NCBI GenBank assembly: GCA_946633495.1
Contig: CAMPAX010000002.1
Span: 1-33,560, forward strand
Direction of reading: 5' to 3'
Length of the DNA: 33,560 bases
DNA from: an uncultured Lachnospiraceae bacterium
GTDB taxonomy: Bacteria; Bacillota; Clostridia; Lachnospirales; Lachnospiraceae
In this document: positions 26,702 to 33,560 of the stretch, in pieces
Layout of the letters: each line of letters begins with the position of its first letter
Position numbering within the stretch: the stretch's first letter is position 1
Notes under the pieces: generated by a model
What the model was told of the DNA's origin: nothing
Seen by the model: the letters and a program-made list of their open reading frames with translations, nothing else
The model's database searches: none
Position numbers and translations under genes: made by a program

Positions 26702-27313
26702 TCACTCCAGTTCAGTATCATAGACCGCTCTCTCGCCGCCCACATATTTGGGACGGCGCCGGGCAGCGATGACCACTGCCTGTCCGATCTTTTTTGCATC
26801 CAGCCGAAGGGGTACCACCACCGGATGGATGTGCATGCCCACCATGACTCCACCGATATCCATACCCGCATCTGCCCTGGCCTGAATGCTTTCTACCACC
26901 ACAGGATCCGGAAGCGCCTGAAAATGAGTCACTGCCATGGCTCCGCCTGCGTGATACTGGGGGATCACATTTACCTGTTCGAACCCGTAACGTTCCATCA
27001 CGGACCGGCTGACCACCAGAGAACGGTTCAGGTGTTCGCAGCACTGCACCGCAAGCTCTGCTCCGTATCTGGAAAGTTCTTTTTGAAGCACCTCATAAAC
27101 AGTCTCCGCTGCCTCACGGCTGGATGCGGTCCCCATATGATGACCGATCATTTCGCTGGAGGAACAGCCCACCACAAAAAGCATACCCGCTTTCAGTTTT
27201 GCTTTTTCCATGATCTCCCGGATCGTTCGCTCCGCGTCAGTTCTTAACTTTTCCTTCTCCTGCTCCGACAGGGACAGAAGATCCGTATCCTGGTTTTTCC
27301 TGATCTCGTTCAT
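26702..27313 (-). CDS. TIGR01440/UPF0340 (YwlG-like) family protein
   Basis: FVVGCSSSEMIGHHMGTASS, CCEHLNRSLVV, GGAMAVTHF, GVMVGMHIHPVVVPLRL. Confidence 0.85.
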   Translation of the reverse strand: MNEIRKNQDTDLLSLSEQEKEKLRTDAERTIREIMEKAKLKAGMLFVVGCSSSEMIGHHMGTASSREAAETVYEVLQKELSRYGAELAVQCCEHLNRSLVVSRSVMERYGFEQVNVIPQYHAGGAMAVTHFQALPDPVVVESIQARADAGMDIGGVMVGMHIHPVVVPLRLDAKKIGQAVVIAARRRPKYVGGERAVYDTELE

Positions 27314-27332
27314 ATTTACCCTTCCATTTGAT

Positions 27333-27893
27333 TTATACCATCCGGCTCATGAGAAGAGCCCCATTTTCATTCAGCCATTTGTCCCATTTTCTGTAATCCG
27401 GATAGACCCTGGTGACCTCTGCGTAGAATTCCTTTGAGTGGTTCATATATTTTCTGTGGCAGAGCTCATGTACCACCACTCCGTCCAGAACCTCCGGCGG
27501 CGCAAGCATAAGGAGACAGTTGAAATTCAGATTTCCCTTTGACGTGCAGCTGCCCCACTTGGAACGCTGATTCCGGATCGTGATCCTGCCGTAGGTCACA
27601 CCGATCAGCGGTGCATAGTACCGGACTCGTTCCGGAATCACGACCGCGGCGCGTTCCGCAAGGGCCCGGATCTCATCCATGGTAAGCTTCGGGAGAGCGT
27701 CCTTCTTCTCTTTCAGTTCTTCTGCTTTTTTCAGATTTCGGTTGATCCAATCTAAATGATCCCGGATAAAACCATCGATATCCGCCTGTGCCGCTTTGAT
27801 CGGAGCACGTACGATCATTCCTTCCGGCCGTATCTCTATGCCTATGGTACGCCGTTTGCTGCGGATCAGTTTATAATGCAAGCTATCCATCAC
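27333..27893 (-). CDS. YgjP-like (DUF45/SprT-like) metallopeptidase
   Basis: RITIRNQRSKWGSCTSKGNLNFNCLLMLAPPEVLDGVVVHELCHRKYMNHSKEFY: HELCH zinc motif. Confidence 0.9.
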   Translation of the reverse strand: MMDSLHYKLIRSKRRTIGIEIRPEGMIVRAPIKAAQADIDGFIRDHLDWINRNLKKAEELKEKKDALPKLTMDEIRALAERAAVVIPERVRYYAPLIGVTYGRITIRNQRSKWGSCTSKGNLNFNCLLMLAPPEVLDGVVVHELCHRKYMNHSKEFYAEVTRVYPDYRKWDKWLNENGALLMSRMV

Positions 27894-28498
27894 CCGATAT
27901 ACATATCTCCAATCTTCAGTACCGCCTGCCCCGCTGTCGCATTCGTTATCGCCTCCGTCAGCCGGGCCACCTGTTCCTCCGGCACCTCAGCGGTAAGCAG
28001 GATCTTTTCCCGGTAATCCACGGAAGGCTCCAGCCCCTCTTCCCTGAACAGGTACTGGATGCGCCCCAGATCGGAGTACTGTACCGTACAGGCCACGGTT
28101 CTCCGCGGACGGATCTCCATCACTTTGCTGTGCTTTACGGCTTCCTGTGCCGCCTCTGTATATGCGCGTACCAGTCCGCCGGTTCCCAGCAGCGTCCCTC
28201 CGAAATAACGGGTCACCACCACCAGTGCTCCGGTAAGACCCGCACCGGCCAGCACATCCAGCATGGGTTTTCCCGCGGTCTGACTGGGTTCGCCGTCGTC
28301 GGAGAATTTCTCTGCTCCCACCAGACGGTAGGCATAACAATTATGCCGTGCGTCGTAGTATTTCCTGCGGATCCCGGCGATCCTCTCAGCTGCTTCTTCA
28401 GCGGTCTCGACCGGAAATGTGATCCCGAGAAACCGGGATTTTTTCACAACCACCTCCGAGGTCCCGCCCTCGATCAGTTTATAAACGGACTCTGCCAT
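27890..28498 (-). CDS. YigZ/IMPACT family protein
   Basis: KKSRFLGITFPVETAEEAAERIAGIRRKYYDARHNCYAYRLV, FSDDGEPSQTAGKPML, VVVTRYFGGTLLGTGGLVRAY. ATGA overlap with the downstream gene. Confidence 0.92.
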   Translation of the reverse strand: MAESVYKLIEGGTSEVVVKKSRFLGITFPVETAEEAAERIAGIRRKYYDARHNCYAYRLVGAEKFSDDGEPSQTAGKPMLDVLAGAGLTGALVVVTRYFGGTLLGTGGLVRAYTEAAQEAVKHSKVMEIRPRRTVACTVQYSDLGRIQYLFREEGLEPSVDYREKILLTAEVPEEQVARLTEAITNATAGQAVLKIGDMYIG

Positions 28499-28537
28499 GT
28501 ACCTGTCCTCTTCGTCACTTTCTGTCCTGCACCCGAT

Positions 28538-28987
28538 CTATTTCAGAAGTTTTTTCAACTCGTCCATAAATGTATTAACATCCTTGAATTCACGGTACAC
28601 GGACGCAAAACGAACATAAGCCACTTCATCCAGATCCCTGATCTTATCCATGACGATCCGGCCGACCTCACGGCTTTCCACCTCACGCTGCCCCATGTTG
28701 TAGATCTCTGATTCGATCTCATCCACGCAGACCTCGATCTGATCCATGGTGACCGGGCGCTTATGACAGGATCGAACCAGGCCATTTTCCAGCTTGGAGC
28801 GGTCATAGGCTTCTCGTGTACGGTCCTTTTTGATGATCATCAGCGGCACCGTCTCCACCTTCTCATAAGTCGTAAATCTTTTTCCGCACACATCACACTG
28901 ACGGCGGCGGCGGATGGAATTATTATCCTCCGCCGGACGTGAATCGATGACACGCGTATTATCATCACCGCAAAACGGACATTTCAT
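28538..28987 (-). CDS. nrdR: Transcriptional repressor NrdR
   Basis: 149 aa. MKCPFCGDDNTRVIDSRPAEDNNSIRRRRQCDVCGKRFTTYEKVE zinc ribbon plus ATP-cone. AGGAGG RBS. Confidence 0.96.
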   Translation of the reverse strand: MKCPFCGDDNTRVIDSRPAEDNNSIRRRRQCDVCGKRFTTYEKVETVPLMIIKKDRTREAYDRSKLENGLVRSCHKRPVTMDQIEVCVDEIESEIYNMGQREVESREVGRIVMDKIRDLDEVAYVRFASVYREFKDVNTFMDELKKLLK

Positions 28988-29046
28988 GTTGCAATCCTCC
29001 TAAATCTAAATCAGTACAGTCTCTGTTTAAAGCTATATATCCAAAT

Positions 29047-29090
29047 ATCTCTCCGGATATTGTTTCTGATCTCTCCGGATATCGTTCCGA
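29047..29090. repeat. 22-bp tandem duplication upstream of nrdR
   Basis: atctctccggatattgtttctg (29047-29068) and atctctccggatatcgttccga (29069-29090), 14 bp perfectly shared, 18/22 overall. Confidence 0.75.
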
Positions 29091-29153
29091 ATATTATTCC
29101 AAATAAGATAATTCCATATACCGTTCGTACTGTAGCCCGATCCGTATCCTCTG

Positions 29154-29948
29154 CTATGATATGGATTTTGCCGGACACTTTTTCGCGCACAGGCCGCAGT
29201 TGACACATTTTTCGTAATCGATCACGGGAAGATTTCCCTTCATGGTGATGGCTTCCTTCGGACACTGCTTCACACACATGGTACAGCCAAGACAGCCCAC
29301 GCTGCAGGCTTTCTTTACCTCCGGTCCCCGTTCCTGGGAATTACACATAATATGGTGAGATTTTGACGCCGGCACCAGAGATATGATGCGGCGCGGGCAG
29401 GTCGCCACACACTTTCCGCAGGCCACACATTTTTCGGGATCCACAACTGCGATCCCATCCACCAGGGAAATGGCCCCGAACTCACAGACTGACACACATT
29501 CCCCATAGCCCAGACAGCCAGACCTGCAGGCCTTGGGGCCGCTGTTCGGCGTGTTCACTGCGACGCTGCAGACCTCCGGTCCCACATATTCATAAACATC
29601 CTTCGCCTTGTCACAGTCCCCTTTGCAGTGCACCAATGCCACCATACGTTCCGAAGGCTGCTCTGCGCCGCCGCCCATGATGGCCGCCACTTTTTCCGCT
29701 ACGGGAGCACCTCCCACGGGACATGCATTTGTGGGAGCTTTTCCCTCTGCGATCGCTTTGGCCAGTCCATCACATCCGGGATATCCGCATCCGCCGCAGT
29801 TATTCCCCGGAAGCACTTCCCGTACAGCCTTCTCCGTTTCATTTTCTTCCACGTGAAAGATCTTTCCGGCACGTCCCAGCAGGATTCCCACAAGTATTCC
29901 GATGCCGCCGATGATAGCGGCAGCGATCATGATTCCGTTAATATCCAT
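29154..29948 (-). CDS. rnfB: Rnf complex subunit RnfB
   Basis: N-terminal TM, NNCGGCGYPGCDGLAKAI, and ferredoxin-type clusters (CVACGKCVATCP, CLGCTMCVKQCP, CVNCGLCAKKCP). Confidence 0.95.
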   Translation of the reverse strand: MDINGIMIAAAIIGGIGILVGILLGRAGKIFHVEENETEKAVREVLPGNNCGGCGYPGCDGLAKAIAEGKAPTNACPVGGAPVAEKVAAIMGGGAEQPSERMVALVHCKGDCDKAKDVYEYVGPEVCSVAVNTPNSGPKACRSGCLGYGECVSVCEFGAISLVDGIAVVDPEKCVACGKCVATCPRRIISLVPASKSHHIMCNSQERGPEVKKACSVGCLGCTMCVKQCPKEAITMKGNLPVIDYEKCVNCGLCAKKCPAKSIS

Positions 29949-30031
29949 GTTACCCTCTCATATATCTCGATACGTAAGGGCCTGAGATCCTCAGGCATTC
30001 AATGTTCCCAATAACGACCCGAACCCCTTCT

Positions 30032-30604
30032 TTAAATCAGTCCGGAGAAGCCCTGAAAGGCCATCGCCATGAGACCGGCGGCGATCAGGATGATGGGACC
30101 GCCCTGAAACGCCTTCGGTACATTGTTCCGCTCCATCTTCTCCCGGATACTTGCAAGGATCGTAATGGCTATGGCAAACCCCACCGCCGAGAAGAATCCG
30201 TTCAGGATACTCCATCCAACGGACAGCTTGTCCTGTACATTGCTGATCGCGATACCAAGCACCGCACAGTTGGTTGTGATCAGAGGAAGGTATACGCCCA
30301 ATGCCCTGTACAGCGACGGAACCTTCTTCTTCAGGAACATTTCCACAAACTGCACCAGTCCCGCGATGATCAGGATAAATGCAATGGTGTTCAGATATTC
30401 TACATTCAACGGTTCCAGTACATAGTAATAAACGACACTGGTCACAGTGCTGGCAAGCGTCATTACGAAAATGACCGCACCGCCCATTCCCGCTGCCGTC
30501 TTTGTATTCTTCGACACTCCGAGGAACGGACACAGTCCCTGAAACTGCACCAGAACCACATTATTCACGAGGGCTGCAGCGATAGCAAAAAGAAAAATGT
30601 TCAT
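30032..30604 (-). CDS. rnfA: Rnf complex subunit RnfA
   Basis: 190 aa. NNVVLVQFQGLCPFLGVSKN and LITTNCAVLG conserved Cys regions; TAATG junction with rnfE. Confidence 0.95.
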   Translation of the reverse strand: MNIFLFAIAAALVNNVVLVQFQGLCPFLGVSKNTKTAAGMGGAVIFVMTLASTVTSVVYYYVLEPLNVEYLNTIAFILIIAGLVQFVEMFLKKKVPSLYRALGVYLPLITTNCAVLGIAISNVQDKLSVGWSILNGFFSAVGFAIAITILASIREKMERNNVPKAFQGGPIILIAAGLMAMAFQGFSGLI

Positions 30605-31704
30605 TACTTACCCTCCTCTTCTGCTTTCTCTTCTCCGGATTCTTTCTCCGATCTTCGTTCCTCTTCCGGTGATGTAAATGTCACCTTGCCCGTTGTCATA
30701 TCCAGTGTCATGGTTCCCTCGATGGGTTCATGCTCTACCGGCTCTGCCGCGTCCGGACGGTCGATGGCTGCCTTTACATCCACATCGTTCTCGATATCAA
30801 AGAATTCCTTCTTCTCGGATTTTGTCCCGGTTTTCCCCGCTTCGGCGGTTTCTTTCTTATCCGTTCCGTCTTCTTTGGAAATGCTCTTTGCATCGGTCTT
30901 TCCGGTTCCGGCCTTTGTTTTGGTATCATCACTCCCCCCGGGAGCCGCCGTCTTAACCGAAGATCCGTTACTATCCGAAGTTCCCTTCTCTTCCGAAATG
31001 ACGTTTTCCCCCTCCGGACACTCCGTAAACCGCCTTCCCGCGCATGTCAGGTTGGTGCAGCCGGCACAGGAATCGATCCTCCGGAGTTTCGGTTTCTTGC
31101 CCTTCTTCCGGGCCTTCCGGATCACAAATGCATTGATCCCGGCCACTAAGAAAGCCAGGACAAAGAAAGCACCCGGATTTGATGTGAATATGGCAATGGG
31201 ATCCCACAGCTCTGCAGTAACCACAAATCCGAAGATCTTGCCCGCGCCCAGAAATTCACGGATCATTCCGATCAGCGTAAGTCCTACGGTAAATCCAAGT
31301 CCCATGCCAAGACCATCGAAAATCGACGGAAGGACCGGATTCTTGGAAGCAAAGGCTTCCGCCCGCCCCAGAATGATGCAGTTTACAACGATCAATGAGA
31401 TAAACACGCCCAGGCTGTCATACAGTTCCGGGGTATAAGCCTGCATCAGGAAACTGATCACCGTCACAAAGGAGGCAATAATGGTGATAAATGCCGGGAT
31501 CCGAACCTTGTCCGGGATCACTTTTCTGAGTGCCGATATCATCAGATTGCTGGCGGTCAGAACCGCCGTAGTCGCAATTCCCATTCCCAGACCGTTCACT
31601 GCCGTTGAAGTGACAGCCAGCGTCGGACACATTCCGAGCATTTGCACGAAAGTCGGATTTTCCTTGATGATACCGTTATAGAGGCGCTCCGCATATTTAT
31701 TCAT
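30604..31704 (-). CDS. rnfE: Rnf complex subunit RnfE with long C-terminal extension
   Basis: NPTFVQMLGMCPTLAVTS and IVVNCIILGRAEAFA. AAAGGAGGTG RBS before the ATG at 31704. The tail carries CAGCTNLTCAGRRFTEC and acidic/low-complexity sequence. Confidence 0.93.
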   Translation of the reverse strand: MNKYAERLYNGIIKENPTFVQMLGMCPTLAVTSTAVNGLGMGIATTAVLTASNLMISALRKVIPDKVRIPAFITIIASFVTVISFLMQAYTPELYDSLGVFISLIVVNCIILGRAEAFASKNPVLPSIFDGLGMGLGFTVGLTLIGMIREFLGAGKIFGFVVTAELWDPIAIFTSNPGAFFVLAFLVAGINAFVIRKARKKGKKPKLRRIDSCAGCTNLTCAGRRFTECPEGENVISEEKGTSDSNGSSVKTAAPGGSDDTKTKAGTGKTDAKSISKEDGTDKKETAEAGKTGTKSEKKEFFDIENDVDVKAAIDRPDAAEPVEHEPIEGTMTLDMTTGKVTFTSPEEERRSEKESGEEKAEEEGK

Positions 31705-33508
31705 GATCCGCACCTCCTTTTTCACCCTGACTGCTCTCTGCATCGCCATTTACGATACGATCCGCAGCAAGGACCGCATTTACGGCCTTTGTCACTGCTC
31801 TTGAAGTAATGGTTGCCCCGGTGATCGCCTGGATCTTTGACTCCCCGGCAGGAGTATTCTTAACCACAGTGAAAGATTCCACATTTTTTCCCACGTACTG
31901 CTTTGTGAATTCAGGATTATCCCTGGCTTCCATGCCAAGCCCCGCAGTCTCTCCGATGGACAGCATTTTAACGCCCGTCACCGCGTGATCCTTCACTCCG
32001 ACTGCCATACGGATATCTCCCGCATAGCCTTCGTGCGTTGTAACGATCCAGATATCACCGATATACGATCCGTCGGCAGCAGCCAGCGTCCAGCTTTCCA
32101 TGGTGATGCCTGTGATCCCGTCCTTTGACAAGGTCTCATTCAGGGCATCCATGCCTTCTTTCCCATCTACGGACCCGATCAGACTGAGATGTGCATCATC
32201 CGCTTCCGTATAGCCTGCTCCTTCGGGCATAACCTCGCGGAAGGATTCCTGTTTCTTACGTTCCGCTGTATCCTCGATGGGCTTTTTCGTAATGGCATAA
32301 ACCGCGCCCAGCATAGCTCCGGAGATCACTGCGATAAGGCAGATCGAGATCACGATCCAAAGCATTCGTTCTTTCTTATCCTTTTTTGCAGCAACTACAT
32401 TTCCGTCTGCATCCAGAACCACCGGTTCGAGCCAGCCCTGATTCTCGGAGAGGGATTTCTTCTCAAAGCCATGTCCAAATGCTTTCGGTTTCGTGATCAT
32501 TTCGATCATGGGGACCAGAAGATTTCCAATGATGATGGCAAAGGAAACACCTTCCACACTGCTCCCATAGATCCGGAGGAAGAACGTAAGCAGTCCAAGA
32601 AGGATACCGTAGAGCACCCTTCCTTTCCCCGTAATGGGCGAGGTCGTATAATCCGTAGCCATGAAGAATGCTCCGAGAGCAAGACCGCCGCCACAGAGAT
32701 GTGCTGCCGTAAACCGGGTCAGTTCCCACGTTTCCATGCCTGTCGCCCATCCGTAGATCACGATGAACACGGTAAAGCTTCCAAGGTAGAAAAACGGGAT
32801 CGTAAGCCGGATCACTCTGCGGAGCAAAAGATACGCCGCACCGATCAGGATGGCAGCCACGGAGGTTTCTCCGATGGTTCCGCCTTCCGTACCCAGGAAC
32901 ATTTTCCACACACTGACCTTCGATACACCATCTGCCCGAAGCACGGCCAAAGGCGTTGCCGTGGTCACAGCATCCACCGTAAAACGGGTCATGGGTCCAA
33001 CAAAGGACATCACAAGAAAACATCTGGCTGCAAGTGCCGGATTCATAAAATTCTGTCCGATCCCACCGAAAAGCTGCTTTACCACGATGATGGCGAAACA
33101 GCAGCCCAGGATCGCCATCCAAAAGGGCAGGGATACCGGCAGGTTCAGTGCGATCAGGAGCCCCGTGACTGCGGCCGACAGATCTCTCACCGTGTTCCGG
33201 CGCTTTGTAACAAGCTCAAACAGGTATTCAAAGGTCATGCAGGAAACCACGCAGACCAGGATCAGCAGCGCAGCGCGCGTGCCGAAATTATAGATTCCCA
33301 TGGCAGAAGCCGGGAGAAGCGCGATCAGCACATCTCCCATGATGGATGTAGTGGACTGACTGCTCCGGATGTGGGGAGACGCCGAGATCTTCCATGTTCC
33401 CTCTGCTTTCTCGGGAATCACGGCTTTCTCCTTCTTTTCCACCTTTTCCTCATTTGTCTGTATCTTTTCTTCGATCATCCGATCACTCCCATTACTTGTA
33501 TTGCTCAC
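31697..33508 (-). CDS. Fused RnfD-RnfG subunit
   Basis: 603 aa single ORF. RnfD part (FMN motif VDAVTTATPLAVL, GGGLALGAFFMATDYTTSPIT) followed by RnfG part (TM ERMLWIVISICLIAVISGAMLGAVYAITKKPI; FMN motif AITGATITSRAV). Confidence 0.92.
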   Translation of the reverse strand: MSNTSNGSDRMIEEKIQTNEEKVEKKEKAVIPEKAEGTWKISASPHIRSSQSTTSIMGDVLIALLPASAMGIYNFGTRAALLILVCVVSCMTFEYLFELVTKRRNTVRDLSAAVTGLLIALNLPVSLPFWMAILGCCFAIIVVKQLFGGIGQNFMNPALAARCFLVMSFVGPMTRFTVDAVTTATPLAVLRADGVSKVSVWKMFLGTEGGTIGETSVAAILIGAAYLLLRRVIRLTIPFFYLGSFTVFIVIYGWATGMETWELTRFTAAHLCGGGLALGAFFMATDYTTSPITGKGRVLYGILLGLLTFFLRIYGSSVEGVSFAIIIGNLLVPMIEMITKPKAFGHGFEKKSLSENQGWLEPVVLDADGNVVAAKKDKKERMLWIVISICLIAVISGAMLGAVYAITKKPIEDTAERKKQESFREVMPEGAGYTEADDAHLSLIGSVDGKEGMDALNETLSKDGITGITMESWTLAAADGSYIGDIWIVTTHEGYAGDIRMAVGVKDHAVTGVKMLSIGETAGLGMEARDNPEFTKQYVGKNVESFTVVKNTPAGESKIQAITGATITSRAVTKAVNAVLAADRIVNGDAESSQGEKGGADHE

Positions 33509-33520
33509 AAAAATTTCCAG

Positions 33521-33549
33521 CCTGTCATTCTGAGCGAAGCGAAGAATCT
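33521..33549. repeat. Dispersed 29-bp intergenic repeat, copy 2
   Basis: cctgtcattctgagcgaagcgaagaatct; 28/29 identical to 11295-11323. Confidence 0.85.
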
Positions 33550-33560
33550 TATTGGTTTTT

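Noticed and set aside
30002-31438. 478-aa plus-strand ORF antisense to rnfA/rnfE
   Set aside because: Antisense to conserved Rnf genes; Ser/Phe/Val-rich low-complexity translation is a shadow of the RnfE tail.
1-33560. tRNA/rRNA genes, transposases, phage or known defence genes
   Set aside because: No recognisable sequences or motifs were found on reading either strand and the ORF list; absence is by eye only.

Overview
This is a chromosomal window from a Gram-positive, Clostridia/Lachnospiraceae-like genome (inferred from gene content; taxonomy not proven). Most of it is housekeeping: (i) a minus-strand type II fatty acid synthesis (FASII) operon, acpP-accD-accA-fabK-fabD-fabG-fabF-fabZ-marR, with a broken histidine-kinase remnant at the left edge; (ii) a divergent plus-strand pair, an acyl-CoA-synthetase-like AMP ligase overlapping a second, non-canonical ketosynthase; (iii) an ABC ATPase plus a fused GldF-GldG-like permease, exonuclease III, L-lactate dehydrogenase, a membrane protein, a lipoprotein, YajC, Tgt and an HtrA protease, all on the minus strand; (iv) a plus-strand cassette of a small conserved protein, an ABC ATPase, two ABC-2 permeases and an anchored NlpC/P60-like protein; (v) minus-strand YwlG-like, YgjP-like, YigZ-like, NrdR and most of an Rnf complex (B, A, E with a long Cys-containing tail, and a D-G fusion). 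No tRNA, rRNA, CRISPR array or transposase was recognised. The most interesting items are the AMP-ligase/ketosynthase pair next to a FASII operon that lacks fabH/accB/accC locally, the RnfD-RnfG fusion and RnfE Cys tail, a 29-bp dispersed intergenic repeat present twice, a 3x32-bp tandem repeat, and three inverted repeats between acpP and accD. None of these is proven to be a new system.
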